DNA of 64,000 bases from Amycolatopsis sp. FDAARGOS 1241 (GCF_016889705.1 NZ_CP069526.1:5332001-5396000); one strand, 5' to 3'; shown: positions 16,297 to 26,120, counted from the stretch's first letter. Notes: generated by a model not told the origin, from the letters alone. A program made the numbers and translations.

Positions 16297-19200
16297 TGAG
16301 TCTGACGGCGATGGACCCGGCGACAGGTGATGAGGTGGGAGCCGTCGGTTTTGGCTACAACCGCCTCGGTCAGCTTACCAAGATCAACGACTCTGCTGGT
16401 CGGCCGATGACACTGGACTATGACTTCAACCATCGAATCGTCGGCTGGCAGGACCGCACTGGAACATGGTTTCGCTACGTCTACGACGCCGTCGGCCGAT
16501 GCGTCCGCTCTGTTGGAGCGGAGGGCTTCTACAACGCTCGCTTCGCATACGGCCCGGACGGGCGAGTTCTCGGCACACAGACGCGCTAGGCCACACGTGG
16601 ACGTACCGGATGAATGCCGCCGGCCAGCTTGTTGAAGAATCAGACCCGCTTGGAAACTCCCGTTCGTACGCATGGGGCCCTGATGATCTGTTGCGCTATC
16701 AGGTCGACGAACTAGGACGTGTGACTTCCTACAGCTACGATGGCAACAACGCGCTTACAGCAGTGACACGGCCGGACGGCTCCGTCGTGCGCATCTCAAC
16801 TGACCTGGCGGGTGAGGTGGTGCTGCAGACGGTCGGCGATGGCCTGACGGCTAGCGCGGTCATCAAGTCTGAGCTGGCCGCAGATCGCTTCGCTGGCTTG
16901 CCAGGCGTTTCCTTGCCGTTCACCTCGAGTAGCAAAGTCGGCCCGCTCGACGATGAGCCCGTCACCACGCCGAATGTTCGCCCTGGAGACCGAGACCTGT
17001 TTGGCCGTCCGAGAACCGTGCACACAGCCTCCGGGGCAACGGTCCGGCTTGCGTGGACGCCCGAAGGTCAGCGCACCTCGCGGGTCAGCCCCACTGGTCA
17101 CCTCGATCGATGGGTATTCGACGCAGAGGGCCGCGCGGTCGAGCACCACGACGCCGCAGGGGCAGTGACGTTCCGAACCCACGGCCCCTTCGGACTTGTC
17201 ACGGCGGACATCGATGCAGCGGGGGCACGCACGACCTACAGCTACGATAAAGAGCTGCGGTTAGTCGCCGTGACCAATCCGCAAGAGCTGACGTGGCATT
17301 ATGCATACGACCCCGCGGGCCGCTTGATCAAGGAGACGGACTTCGACGGCCGCACGTTGACTTACACATATGATCCTGCTGGGCAGTTGTTGCGGATGAC
17401 AAACGGATTGGGCGAGGCCACCGAGTACCTATACGACCTACTCGGCAACGTTGTCCAGCAGCGCACGCAAAGCGGAGTGACCAGTTACTCCTATGACCCG
17501 TTGGGGCGACTAACCGAAGCTGTGTACGGTGAATCGGTGTTACGGATCGTTCGAGACGAACGAGGACGCGTCATCGAGGAAACGGTTAACGGAGCCGGAC
17601 TGCACTGGATCTACGAGGAGAGAGGGGTTCGCCGCCGCACCCCTTCTGGGCTCGAAAGCGAGTGGAAATACGATTATGCTGGTTCTCCGACGTCCATACA
17701 AATCGCAAACTATGCAGTGAGTTTCAAGCACGATGAAGCTGGGCGTGAAATCAGTCGGGCTCTGAACGGCGAGATCCTCTTACGGCAACGATTCGGTGAA
17801 GAGGACCAGCTTGAGGAGCAGGTGGTGAGCGGGGTGGGCAGGCGTACCTATGCCTATCGCCCTGATGGCCGGCTCGCTGCGGTCGAGGACTCGACGACTG
17901 GCCCGCTGCGGTTCGGATTCGACAACGCCGGCCGTGTCAGTGACGCACGTGGACCAGACACTACTGAACTCTTCACGTACAACTCCGCTGGCAACATTGT
18001 GTCAGAAAGGACACCGTCGGCGACAGGGCCGCGCATATACAGGAACAACACCTTGATGCAAACGGCGGGAGCGCGCTACAGCCACGATCGACAAGGCCGG
18101 GTCACGCGTTGCCTGCGAGCTGGACCCTCAGGTGCTCAGGAATGGCGCTATACCTGGGACACACTAGACCGCATGATCGCCCTGGACGCGCCCGACGGCA
18201 GCCGTTGGACCTACGTCTACGACGCGCTCGGCAGGCGGTTTCTCAAGCAGCACTGGAAGCGGAGTCAGGACGGTCAGTACACAAAGACCAGTGAGACCTG
18301 GTTCATTTGGAGCGGCGCAGACCTAGCGGAGCAGATTGAGCTGCATAGTGACGGATTTTGCCGCGTACTCACCTGGGAGCGCCACCCAGCGGATGGGCGC
18401 CCCGTGGTCCAAGTCGAGCAGAGCGATACGCATCCGTTCAAGTTTTATAACGTCATCACATCGCCCGTTGGCACACCGACCGAGTTGCTGGACGAAGACG
18501 GTACTCTCGCCCTGAAGCTACGCACAAGCTTCTGGGGCGAAAGGCCACCATCAGACGGCACGACTGTGTCCATGCCTCTGGCATTCCCTGGGCAGTATCG
18601 CGACGACGAGAGTGGCCTGCATTACAACGTGTATCGATACTATGACCCGGCGGTCTCGCGATATCTCACCCAGGATCCCCTCGGGCTCCGACCAGGCCCC
18701 AACCCCGTACGCTACGTACCCGAGCCTCTGATAGCAGCCGACCCACTCGGACTGCAAGGCACGTGTGGCGCTGGCGGAGGTGCTGACGTAACGCCCCAAC
18801 GTCCTCGTGGTGGCGACGACGCCGCAAAACTCGAGCCATCTGCGAAGAAGCCAGACGGGACCCCGGGCGGAAACAAGCCAGAAGAAAAGACCGATTTTTC
18901 GTATGCTGATTTTAGCAAATATGCGAAGAATTCGCATAAGTTGAATGAATTAGGGGCAGGTGGGCCAAATAGATCATGGTTCTGGTCTGGCGGTTTCTTC
19001 AAGGAAGATGGTACCTATTCGCATTCGGTAATGGATCAAGCCGGACAGCTGGCCAATAAGCATGGAGGAACCACCCTGGAAGCAGCGACTGAAAATCATC
19101 CAAAGATCCGCATGCCGGTTGGACGTAACAACACCGACCCAAAGGCCACGAATGCGGAAATCGAGAAGAATGACCCGATGCGCGGAACTATCTGGCGAGA

Positions 19201-19411
19201 GGCATCGGAAGGTTTCGCCCGAAATGCCGAAGGTGACGCGCATGTTGTATTCGGGCCTTCCCGACGTCAGAAAAACGTCTTCGACATGTCGGAGTTTCCC
19301 GCGCTCCGCCACAACCCAAAGGTAGACCGAATCTGGGCTCATGATGCCCAAACCGGGGCCACTGACCTACTCTGGGAACGCAAGACAGATCGACCGGGTC
19401 CGAATGATTGA
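16297..19411 (+). pseudogene. RHS/YD-repeat polymorphic toxin, 5'-truncated and frameshifted, with ADP-ribosyl-cyclase-like C-terminus
   Basis: More than 1,000 residues of YD repeats (YSYDGNNALTAVTRPDGS, YAYDPAGRLIKETDFDGRTL, YSYDPLGRLTEAVYG) form the RHS shell. It ends with the core-associated signature GLHYNVYRYYDPAVSRYLTQ and DPLGL (twice). The N-terminus is lost at the IS5 border (16296), and a frameshift at about 16575-16590 separates the first ~95 codons from the rest. After residue ~760 of the long frame comes a variable C-terminal domain, richer in A+T than its surroundings. It has FWSGGFF, DQAGQLANKHGGTTLEAAT, IWREASEGFARNA, DAHVVFGP and NPKVDRIWAH. The FWSG...TLE...W-x-x-x-S-x-x-FA...HV layout resembles the ADP-ribosyl cyclase/CD38 fold, predicting NAD+ hydrolysis in target cells. 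The toxin call is by pattern only. Confidence 0.72.
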
Positions 19412-19520
19412 TCGAGGAGATTAACGAGTTCACGAGGTTCCGCGTGAGATCAATTACAGGAAGAACGTCGGCCAGCTCGTGGCTGATCCGGCGCGCGCCT
19501 CACCTCGGATCCTCACGATG
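19412..19520 (+). other. Possible immunity-gene stub after the toxin
   Basis: A frame directly after the toxin stop reads LIEEINEFTRFRVRS from a TTG and then loses coherence. The position is where an immunity gene would be expected, but the evidence is only positional. Confidence 0.2.
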
Positions 19521-19684
19521 AGCTCGTGACCGGCCGAGCTCGACGAGTGTATGCGGTCCCGGCACCACACCATCGGGTCGGAGGTGATCGGCGCGCCGAC
19601 CAGATCGAGGCGCACGAGGCCGAGCTCGGGAACGAGCCCGTCGAGGTACTCGTTAGCTTCGGCGAACTGCGCGCGCAGAACCAG
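19500..19684 (-). pseudogene. SGNH/GDSL hydrolase C-terminal fragment
   Basis: The minus strand encodes QFAEANEYLDGLVPELGLVR, then APITSDPMVWCRDRIHSSSA and GHELIV. D-x-x-x-x-x-x-D-x-x-H with following AGH is the catalytic Asp-His block of SGNH hydrolases. The Ser-containing N-terminus is absent. Confidence 0.45.
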
Positions 19685-19770
19685 TGTTGTGAGTCGTTGA
19701 TTCGGCCGCAGTAGGCGGCGAGGGTGTCATCAGCGGTCTTGGTCCATACGAACTGACCCCGTGGGTGGAG
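19682..19770 (-). pseudogene. IS630-family transposase C-terminal remnant
   Basis: The minus strand reads QFVWTKTADDTLAAYCGRIN, the conserved end of IS630/Tc1-type transposases (compare FIWTKTADEIL in the intact copy at 49.9-51.0 kb). Only about 25-30 residues remain. Confidence 0.6.
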
Positions 19771-20227
19771 CGCACGACGCGGTCGTAGCTCCAGCGGTCG
19801 CGGTAGCGAACGCCGGCCCGTCTGGATCCACCCCCACGTCAAGGGCCCGAGCGACGCCCCGCTGCGCACCGGCGAGACCGTGCACGTACTGGCCGACGGG
19901 GGCTCCACCACACCGGAACCTCCCCCGACGACGTGACAGCGCACGAGGGCACCCTCGGCTCGGCGACCTGGGTTTCCAACGCGGCGACGCGCGCCTCCCG
20001 CTCCTCGGGTGCTGCCACGGCCAGACCCTGCCGATCTAGGCCGCGGACGGCACCAGCCACGCCGATCTCGCCGGATTGACGATCCCCTGCGTTGCCTGCA
20101 CCAGCACTTCGCGCCAGAACGCCCGTTTCGCACCGCGTGGCGCGGCAGCGACTTCATGCGGCAGGGACCTCACCCGTGCCCGTGACGTGCGGTAACGCGC
20201 ACGGCGCTGACGGCGACGTGGGTGGCG
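19771..20227. other. Gap with degraded sequence
   Basis: A plus frame at 19810-19950 (RRPVWIHPHVKGPSDAPLRT, VHVLADGG) has protein-like composition, but no start, and ends after about 45 codons. No family recognised. Confidence 0.3.
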
Positions 20228-20385
20228 TGTGTGCCGAGGACCCTATGGACGACAGCCTGCGGCGGCTGCTGACCGCGTGGCGCCAGGACGTCCGGCGCGC
20301 GCGCTGCCCGTGTTGCTCAGCATCGCCGCATTACGCCGCCGCTGGCTGGCCCGCCGCGCACCCCAGCGCGCCCGGTAGAGCCACT
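20228..20385 (+). pseudogene. Degenerate copy of a small plasmid-type gene
   Basis: The plus strand gives AEDPMDDSLRRLLTAWRQDV and then, after a frame change, SIAALRRRWLARRAP. A second degenerate copy occurs at 44.92-45.11 kb (AEDSSHDSLTPLLAAWRHDI). Both are frameshifted. The function of the parent family is unknown to me. Confidence 0.45.
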
Positions 20386-20536
20386 TGAGCGGCTTCGTCG
20401 TAACCGGTCGGCACCAGCACGAGCGCGTCGGCTGTCGCCCCGCCACCGACCGCTCGGCGCACGCACCTGGACGAGGCAGTCACGGTGTTTGAGGAACATC
20501 GGAACCAAACTCAGCGCTTAGCGCCGACTGACGCCG

Positions 20537-21046
20537 TCAGGGCTGGTCGTCGTCGGACGCGACGTCGTGGAGCAGGGTGATCACGTCGGCGTGGTGCTCG
20601 ATGGTGGTGAGCAGTTGGCGGGCGAGCGTCTCGTTGGGCCAGGCGTCGATCGGGATGGGGCCGAGCAGGTAGCCGGTGAGCCAGAAGCGGGCCAGGATGC
20701 TCGCCGCGCACCGCTTCATCCGCGCGAAGTACTCCGGATCGCCGGCGGTCTCGATCCCGACCGGCTCGTCGCCGAGCTCGTCGACGACCTGCTGCGCCTG
20801 GTCGTAGAAGGCGTTCGGGTCGGCGTCTCCGCCGCGCTCGGCGAACCGGATGGCGAAAATGTCGGCCAGGCCGGTCATGAGCCAGCCGATCCCCCGCACG
20901 AGCCGCAGGGCCTGCTCGACGTTGTCGCCGACCCAGGCTGCGTCCCGCTCGAGGGTTCGATAGGCGATCTCGAAGTTGCTCCGCAGGTCGAGTGTCGTGC
21001 GCTGCAGCACCCCGACCGCGCTGTGGGAGTCCGCTAAGTCCGTCAT
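20537..21046 (-). CDS. Hypothetical protein
   Basis: 169 residues from ATG 21046 (MTDLADSHSAVGVLQRTTLD). Helical, acidic C-terminus (HDVASDDDQP). Repeated Leu/Arg heptads at residues 20-60 could form a bundle. An upstream TTG at 21088 overlaps the stop of the preceding gene (TTGA), so a coupled, 14-residue-longer form is possible. It follows the gene at 21085-21672 in the same direction. I do not recognise the family. Confidence 0.55.
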   Translation of the reverse strand: MTDLADSHSAVGVLQRTTLDLRSNFEIAYRTLERDAAWVGDNVEQALRLVRGIGWLMTGLADIFAIRFAERGGDADPNAFYDQAQQVVDELGDEPVGIETAGDPEYFARMKRCAASILARFWLTGYLLGPIPIDAWPNETLARQLLTTIEHHADVITLLHDVASDDDQP

Positions 21047-21084
21047 CTCACCAGCATCCGCCAGGTGCCGCCGGGCAGGCGCGG

Positions 21085-21672
21085 TCAAGGCCGGTTGGCC
21101 GGGTTGGTGATGAGGGTCCGTGCGGTGGCCTTGGTCAGCGGGGAGACGGCCTGCAGCGCCGTTTCTCTCGGGCGTCGCGGCACGATTCCCGTGCCCTTGA
21201 CCGCGATTGCGAACTGGGCGTCGAAGACCTCTGTGCTGACCTGGTTGACCAGGGAAGACAGGTAGCGCAGCTGCGCATCGGTGGCTGGCTCTTTAGCGGC
21301 GGCCTGGGCTCGCTGGCGCTTCGCGCCGTAGAACCTTTCGTTGCTGGCCTTGCGTTCGGCTTCGGCCTTCTCGCCGCGGTCAACGACCTTGACCTGCTCG
21401 TGCCGGTGCTGGGTACCGGGTTCGCCGGTGACGGCCTCCCACAGTGCGTTCGTCGTCAACCGGGCCTCGTCGACGTCCTCGGTCAGACCCGGCCCGATCA
21501 GCGCGACGAAGCCGCGGCCGGTGCGCACGATGGTGAACCCGGCCGGTTCGACGTGACTGACCCAGCCGTCGTCGCAGCCGCACCGGTCGTGGTACCGGCG
21601 CCACTTCGACTCGAGTACCTGACAGACCAGCCGGTCGCCGTAGTACTTCGGATCCCGCGTAAACCCCGACAT
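21085..21672 (-). CDS. Hypothetical protein
   Basis: 195 residues (MSGFTRDPKYYGDRLVCQVL). Two-part layout. Residues 1-60 contain CGCDDGW and GFTIVRTGRGFVALIGPGL. A charged, probably coiled segment follows (DRGEKAEAERKASNERFYGA). The C-terminal ~70 residues include ATDAQLRYLSSLVNQVSTEV, a motif common in actinobacterial proteins of unknown function often carried on integrated plasmids. No strong RBS is visible at the ATG. It probably forms a two-gene unit with the gene ending at 20537. Confidence 0.6.
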   Translation of the reverse strand: MSGFTRDPKYYGDRLVCQVLESKWRRYHDRCGCDDGWVSHVEPAGFTIVRTGRGFVALIGPGLTEDVDEARLTTNALWEAVTGEPGTQHRHEQVKVVDRGEKAEAERKASNERFYGAKRQRAQAAAKEPATDAQLRYLSSLVNQVSTEVFDAQFAIAVKGTGIVPRRPRETALQAVSPLTKATARTLITNPANRP

Positions 21673-21826
21673 CCCGCGAGTTTCGCACCGGCCGACCCCG
21701 TCCCGCCGGTGGTGTTCCGGTCGCCGGTGCTCCCCAGTGCTCGTGGGTGAGCACCGCAGCCAGGTTCCTCGCCGGCCGTCGCCCGATCGGGAGCGTGGCC
21801 TTACCCATGTCCGGCGGGTCGTGACG

Positions 21827-22273
21827 TCACGGTTTGCTGAGCGCGGCCGCGAAGATCGGCGCAGCCTTTTGCAGCAGCTCGCGCGCTGTATCCGAGTGGT
21901 GGGGGTTGTAGCCGTTCGCGCTGATCGAGGTTGCCCGATCACCGTGAGCCAGAAGCAGAACGCACTCACCGGCGCCGGGAAGGTCCTCCGCGTCGTCGCA
22001 GAACGCGTACTGCGCCTCGGCCACCTTGGGCAGTGAAAGCTCCTCGACGATGCCGAACGGTGTGTTCTCAGGGGTCGCCGATGTGCAGGGAAGGGCTTTC
22101 CTTGACTCGCGAGTAGGTAGCCGGGTGGATGGGCGCCGGCCGACTCTCGGGACATGGGCGAGCCCCACCGGCGACAGCGCTCTCGTCTGCCGGGCCTGGT
22201 TGCCACGGCCCGCCGCGCTCCGGAAGCGGTACTGCGGCGCGGCGTGCGGGTCGGCCTTGACACTTCTGGCCAC
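21827..22273 (-). CDS. Hypothetical protein (start uncertain)
   Basis: The last ~80 residues look like a real protein (IVEELSLPKVAEAQYAFCDD, GECVLLLAHGDRATSISANG). The first ~60 are Arg/Pro-rich and may be non-coding read-through. The only ATG in frame is at 22273. No family recognised. Confidence 0.35.
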   Translation of the reverse strand: MARSVKADPHAAPQYRFRSAAGRGNQARQTRALSPVGLAHVPRVGRRPSTRLPTRESRKALPCTSATPENTPFGIVEELSLPKVAEAQYAFCDDAEDLPGAGECVLLLAHGDRATSISANGYNPHHSDTARELLQKAAPIFAAALSKP

Positions 22274-22399
22274 TACTTGGCGCTTGTGGGGGTGGAAACC
22301 GAATACACCAGAAACGGGCCGTAGGCCGATTTTCGGCGTGTACTACGGCGACCCCCGGGTGGGCACAAGACGGCGGTGCCGTGCGCGGGGGCCGCGAAA

Positions 22400-23017
22400 C
22401 TACGCGCGTTCGGCGGGCGGTGTGGTGGAGCGGACTCCGGCCAGGAGGAGGTCCACGAGCCGGCGGACGTAGTCGCGGTCTGCCGGCAGATTGCGTTCCA
22501 GGATGCGCAGGTGTAGCGGGCCGGTCAGGGCCTCCAGCAGGAGTTCCGCGTTGGTTTCGCGGGGGAGTTCGCCCCGGTCGATGCCGCGCTGGATGACTGC
22601 GCCGATGCGGTCGAGGCGGGCAGTCCAGAACTGCTGGAGCAGTTGCTGAAACCGTGTGTCGTCGGGTTGGACGAGGGTGATTCGGGCCAGCGCCCGGCCG
22701 GTGGGGGTGGCGAGGAAGGCAGCGAGGTCGGTGAAGAAGGCCGTCAGGTCCTCGCGGGTGGAGCCGGTGTCCGGGCGGGGTAGCTCAGCGTCCAGGCGAT
22801 CGGAGAGGGCCTCGAGGATCAGGGCGTTGCGGGTGCCCCATCGGCGGTAGACGGAGGTCTCATGGACTCCGGCGCGGGCGGCGATGTCGGCGACGCGAGC
22901 ACCTGCCAGGCCCTCGGCGGCCAGGAGTTGGGTGGTGGCTTCGAGGACGGCTTGGCGTACGGCGGCGCCGCGACGGTGCGAGGGGGCCGGGCGGGGTGGT
23001 GCCATACCTCTCATCAT
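22400..23017 (-). CDS. TetR-family repressor
   Basis: About 205 residues. The N-terminal HTH is VRQAVLEATTQLLAAEGLAG, ARVADIAARAGVHETSVYRR, WGTRNALILEAL. The rest is a TetR_C ligand domain (FTDLAAFLATPTGRALARIT). It is divergent from the carboxylesterase gene, and two related palindromes lie between them, one abutting this start, so autoregulation is likely. Three in-frame ATGs (23017, 23014, 23005) exist without a good SD; the first is used, and translation may be leaderless. Confidence 0.85.
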   Translation of the reverse strand: MMRGMAPPRPAPSHRRGAAVRQAVLEATTQLLAAEGLAGARVADIAARAGVHETSVYRRWGTRNALILEALSDRLDAELPRPDTGSTREDLTAFFTDLAAFLATPTGRALARITLVQPDDTRFQQLLQQFWTARLDRIGAVIQRGIDRGELPRETNAELLLEALTGPLHLRILERNLPADRDYVRRLVDLLLAGVRSTTPPAERA

Positions 23018-23035
23018 CGCAAGTCCAGTTGCGTT
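23018..23035. promoter_or_regulatory. Operator-like palindrome next to the tetR start
   Basis: CGCAAGT-CC-AGTTGCG followed by TT; matches the site at 23064-23083 except for one arm position. Confidence 0.6.
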
Positions 23036-23063
23036 CTGGCTGGAAGGGGACTTCACTGGACGT

Positions 23064-23083
23064 AACGCAAGTTGACTTGCGTT
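23064..23083. promoter_or_regulatory. Operator palindrome upstream of the carboxylesterase
   Basis: Perfect inverted repeat AACGCAAGT-N2-ACTTGCGTT, 13 bp before the esterase RBS. It is the better of the two related sites between tetR and the esterase gene. Confidence 0.7.
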
Positions 23084-23105
23084 GGGCAGATCCGAGGAGG
23101 TTTCT

Positions 23106-24443
23106 GTGCTCACCATGGCGAAGACCACCGATGGCGTGCTGCGCGGGCGGGTCGAGGACGGCCTGACCGTTTTCCGGGGTGTGCGCTATGCCACCTGCGA
23201 GCGGTTCGGCCCGCCCCGCCGGGTGCCCGCCTGGCGCGGGGAGCGCGACGCCACCGTCGACGGTCCGATCGCCCCGCAGCGCCCGTCCCGGCTGGAGCCC
23301 GTCATGGGTGCTCCGGAGCACCATGAACAGGGCGAGGACTGCCTGAACCTGACCATCACCACTCCTGGTGTCGACGATCGTGCCCGGCCGGTGCTGGTGT
23401 GGTTCCACGGCGGCGCTTGGATCTCGGGCGCCGGCTCGTTGAAGTGGTACGGCGGTCACCGGCTGGCCCGGGAAGGCGACGTGGTCGTCGTCTCGGTCAG
23501 CTACCGGCTGGGTGTGCTCGGTTATCTGCGTGCCCCGGGGATCTCCGAGGGCAACCTGGGCCTTGCCGACCAGCTCGCCGCGCTGAGGTGGGTGCACGAG
23601 AACATCGCCGCGTTCGGTGGTGACCCGGACGCGGTGACGGTGGCCGGCCAGTCCGCCGGTGGCCACACTGTGTCGTGCCTCCTGGGGATGCCCGCCGCCG
23701 AGGGCCTGTTCCGCCGGGCCATCCTCCAAAGTGCGCCAGGTTTCGACCTCATTAGGGCCCGCACCGCCCAGCATGCCGCCCAACGGTTCCTCACCCGGCT
23801 CGGTAAGGACCCGCGCGCCGCTTCGGTGCCCGACATCCTCGATGCCCAGAGCGTGGTCGCGCGCGCGGCCGCCGGCAGGTTCGGGCTGAAGATCATCTCC
23901 CCGTTCTGTCCCGTCGCCGGAGTCGGACCACTCCCGGACGAGGCGGACTGGACCAGCTGCCTCGTCAACCGCGCGCCCAAACTGGACGTCATCATCGGCA
24001 CCACCGCCCGCGAGATGAGCGCCTTCTACACCTTGAATCCGACGCTGCGCAGCCTGCGCCGAGTCCCCGCCGTGGGACCAGCGATCGCCAACACCTGGGA
24101 ACGCCGCGCGAGCGACGCCGTGTGCAACCGCCCCACCCGTCGTCTGGCCGCCCGCCTCACCGACAGCGGGGCACGCGTCTGGGCCTACCGCTTTGACTAC
24201 GCCCCGCCCGCTTCCCCCTTCGGGGCCGCCCACTGCATCGAGCTGCCCTTCCTGCTCGGCACCGACGCCGACTGGGCCACCGCGCCGATGCTCGCCGGCG
24301 CGGACCCGAACGACATCGAGACACTGGGCCGACACCTGCGCGCCGCCTGGCTCGGCTTCATCCGCACCGGCACCCCGGCCACCGAGCCGCCCTGGCCACG
24401 ATTCACCGCAGACTCACCCGTCGTCCGCCACTGGCGCCAATGA
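23106..24443 (+). CDS. Type B carboxylesterase
   Basis: 445 residues of the carboxylesterase/cholinesterase family. The oxyanion-hole motif is VLVWFHGGAWISGAG. The nucleophile elbow is VAGQSAGGHTVS (Gly-x-Ser-x-Gly). The catalytic His is likely in GAAHCIELPFLLG. The GTG at 23106 is preferred over the ATG at 23115 because GGAGG at 23096-23100 is 5 bp from it. There is no signal peptide, so the enzyme is probably cytoplasmic. Expression is likely controlled by the divergent TetR through the two operators. The substrate is an unknown ester. Confidence 0.9.
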   Translation: MLTMAKTTDGVLRGRVEDGLTVFRGVRYATCERFGPPRRVPAWRGERDATVDGPIAPQRPSRLEPVMGAPEHHEQGEDCLNLTITTPGVDDRARPVLVWFHGGAWISGAGSLKWYGGHRLAREGDVVVVSVSYRLGVLGYLRAPGISEGNLGLADQLAALRWVHENIAAFGGDPDAVTVAGQSAGGHTVSCLLGMPAAEGLFRRAILQSAPGFDLIRARTAQHAAQRFLTRLGKDPRAASVPDILDAQSVVARAAAGRFGLKIISPFCPVAGVGPLPDEADWTSCLVNRAPKLDVIIGTTAREMSAFYTLNPTLRSLRRVPAVGPAIANTWERRASDAVCNRPTRRLAARLTDSGARVWAYRFDYAPPASPFGAAHCIELPFLLGTDADWATAPMLAGADPNDIETLGRHLRAAWLGFIRTGTPATEPPWPRFTADSPVVRHWRQ

Positions 24444-24563
24444 GGATCCACAACGGGCAGCGCGGGCCCGCCGTCCGGCGTTCGAGAGAGCGGTGAGTCA
24501 CGCCGCGAACCCTGGCGGCGATCGTGTCCGGGAAGGAGCTGGTGGATGCGTTCAGCCCGACCG

Positions 24564-25054
24564 TCAGTCGTCCAGGCCGGTCGTCACCGCCGGCGTGGGG
24601 AGCCGTGCCGGCGCAGACGGCGTTCTTGAGCTTGGTGTCGGTGCCGTCCTTGGTGTGGGCGGTCTGGGTGCCGGAGTAGGGCTCGGGCCAGAGGTTGCCT
24701 GGGTCCTTGGGTGAGCCGCCGAGTTCGAGGGGGACGAGGTGGTCTTCCTCGTCGTCGGCGAGGTTGGTGTCGCTGTAGCCGTAGTCGGCGATGCCCTGGA
24801 CCTTGAGCAGGTTGGTGTAGGAGGTGGAGGGGCGCACCGTGTCGGTCCAGCCGGACACGCAGATCGTGCTGTGGATGGTGGACTGGGTGACCGCCGAGTA
24901 GTAGACGTCCCGGGGTGCAGCTCGAATCGGGCAGCGGCAGGAACGACCGCGAACAGGTCGCGGCCTCCGCCACACCACCGGTGACGATCATGCTGCCACC
25001 GACCAACGCGACAGCGGCCCAGACCGCGGTAACCGAACGCACGAAGACGCGCAT
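24564..25054 (-). pseudogene. Secreted HNH-like protein, frameshifted after the signal peptide
   Basis: The ATG at 25054 has a good RBS (GGGAGG) and starts a signal peptide (MRVFVRSVTAVWAAVALVGG, cleavage after GVAEA-A) followed by SFLPLPDSSCTPG. There the frame breaks. The body continues in another frame: DVYYSAVTQSTIHSTICVSG, NLLKVQGIADYGYSDTN, EEDHLVPLELGGSPKDPGNL, WPEP. The D-H-L-V-P-L-E-L-G-G...N-L-W segment resembles His-Me-finger (HNH) nuclease folds seen in small secreted actinobacterial proteins. One missing base near 24920 would restore the frame, so a sequencing error is possible. A second frame change may occur near the C-terminus. Confidence 0.6.
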
Positions 25055-25496
25055 GCGAGGCCTCCCAGGGTGGTCCCGGCCGGGTCGCCGGGATCGGGCG
25101 CCATCGCACCGTGCCGGCGGCCAGTTCGGAAAGATCCGCCCTGGTGAACACCGCGTGCCGTTCACCGGAATGTGACACCAACACTTTCGATGTCAACAGC
25201 CAGACGGTTCACGACTCCGACGGGAACCGCCCAGCAGCCGCAAAACCGGCGAGGCCCGCGTCAGGGCCCTGAGCGGGGGCGCTGCCGTGGTGCGGAAGGA
25301 TCACGTGCCCGGAAGAGTCCCGGGCGGGTGGGTGTTCTCGTCGCGGGCGTACGCGTCCGCGACGAGGACCAGCTGCAAGCTCGGTGGTCACCACTCGCGC
25401 CAGCGCTGCGCGGGCCGGCCGGAGTGGCAAGCGAGTGCGGCGTCCCCGCCCGTACTACATCGGGGGCTGCCGAACGATGTTGCGGAGGTGCCAAGG
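25055..25496. other. Intergenic region
   Basis: No supported gene; open frames on both strands are GC-driven. Would contain the promoter of the secreted protein gene. Confidence 0.35.
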
Positions 25497-25671
25497 ATGA
25501 TCCGTGTCGAAGTCCGTTCCTACGGTGAGGTGCTCGAATCGATTCCTGCCGATCCGGGTTTCGATCCGGTGCAACTGGGCGTGGAGGAGAACTTCGCTTT
25601 GAGACTCATGCGGACGTTCACGGGCCGGCCCTTCTTACTGGCGAGGGCGGGGTCAGTCCTGCAGCTGGGGT
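25497..25671 (+). CDS. Short hypothetical frame (possible N-terminal remnant)
   Basis: ATG at 25497 follows GGAGG and starts MIRVEVRSYGEVLESIPADP, a protein-like run of about 40 residues. The frame then passes into the antisense of the next gene. It may be a truncated gene; low confidence. Confidence 0.3.
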
Positions 25672-26120
25672 TTCAGGCGCACGAGCAGATTGCGGCCGGC
25701 GTCGATCAGGTGCACGAACGCGCTGTCGGCCAGCAGCGAGTCGGCGGCGATCGGCGGCTGCCGGGTGGGCACGGCGAGGTAGCCCTGCGCAACCGCGGCG
25801 GACAACCCCGGAGTCTCCGGTGCGGCGGGATCGAAGACCAGCCACCACGCGTCGTCGCCGCTCTGCTGGCCGAAGGCGAAGTGCACACCATCGTGCCCAG
25901 GCTCGAGCTCGCACCAGTGCAACGGCTCCGCCTCGTTCCCCCGGTGCGGCAGCGTCGCCAGCAGCTCCCACTCCCGCACGGTGAGCAGCACCGTCGCGTC
26001 GCACCCGACGTGCATCCGGCTCACGTCGCTACCCCCGCACGTTCTCAGCAGACTGGTGATCGTCTTCCTCGCACGGTAGGGGCGGCGCAGCACGGCCACC
26101 AGTTCGTCGGGAAGCCTCAC
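25653..26120 (-). CDS. Hypothetical protein
   Basis: 155 residues (MRLPDELVAVLRRPYRARKT). Contains HWCELEPGHDGVHFAFGQQS and DAWWLVFDPA, motifs typical of a small actinobacterial family of unknown role. The start at 26120 is the first ATG. It ends next to the hydrolase remnant and shares its orientation. Confidence 0.6.
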   Translation of the reverse strand: MRLPDELVAVLRRPYRARKTITSLLRTCGGSDVSRMHVGCDATVLLTVREWELLATLPHRGNEAEPLHWCELEPGHDGVHFAFGQQSGDDAWWLVFDPAAPETPGLSAAVAQGYLAVPTRQPPIAADSLLADSAFVHLIDAGRNLLVRLKPQLQD

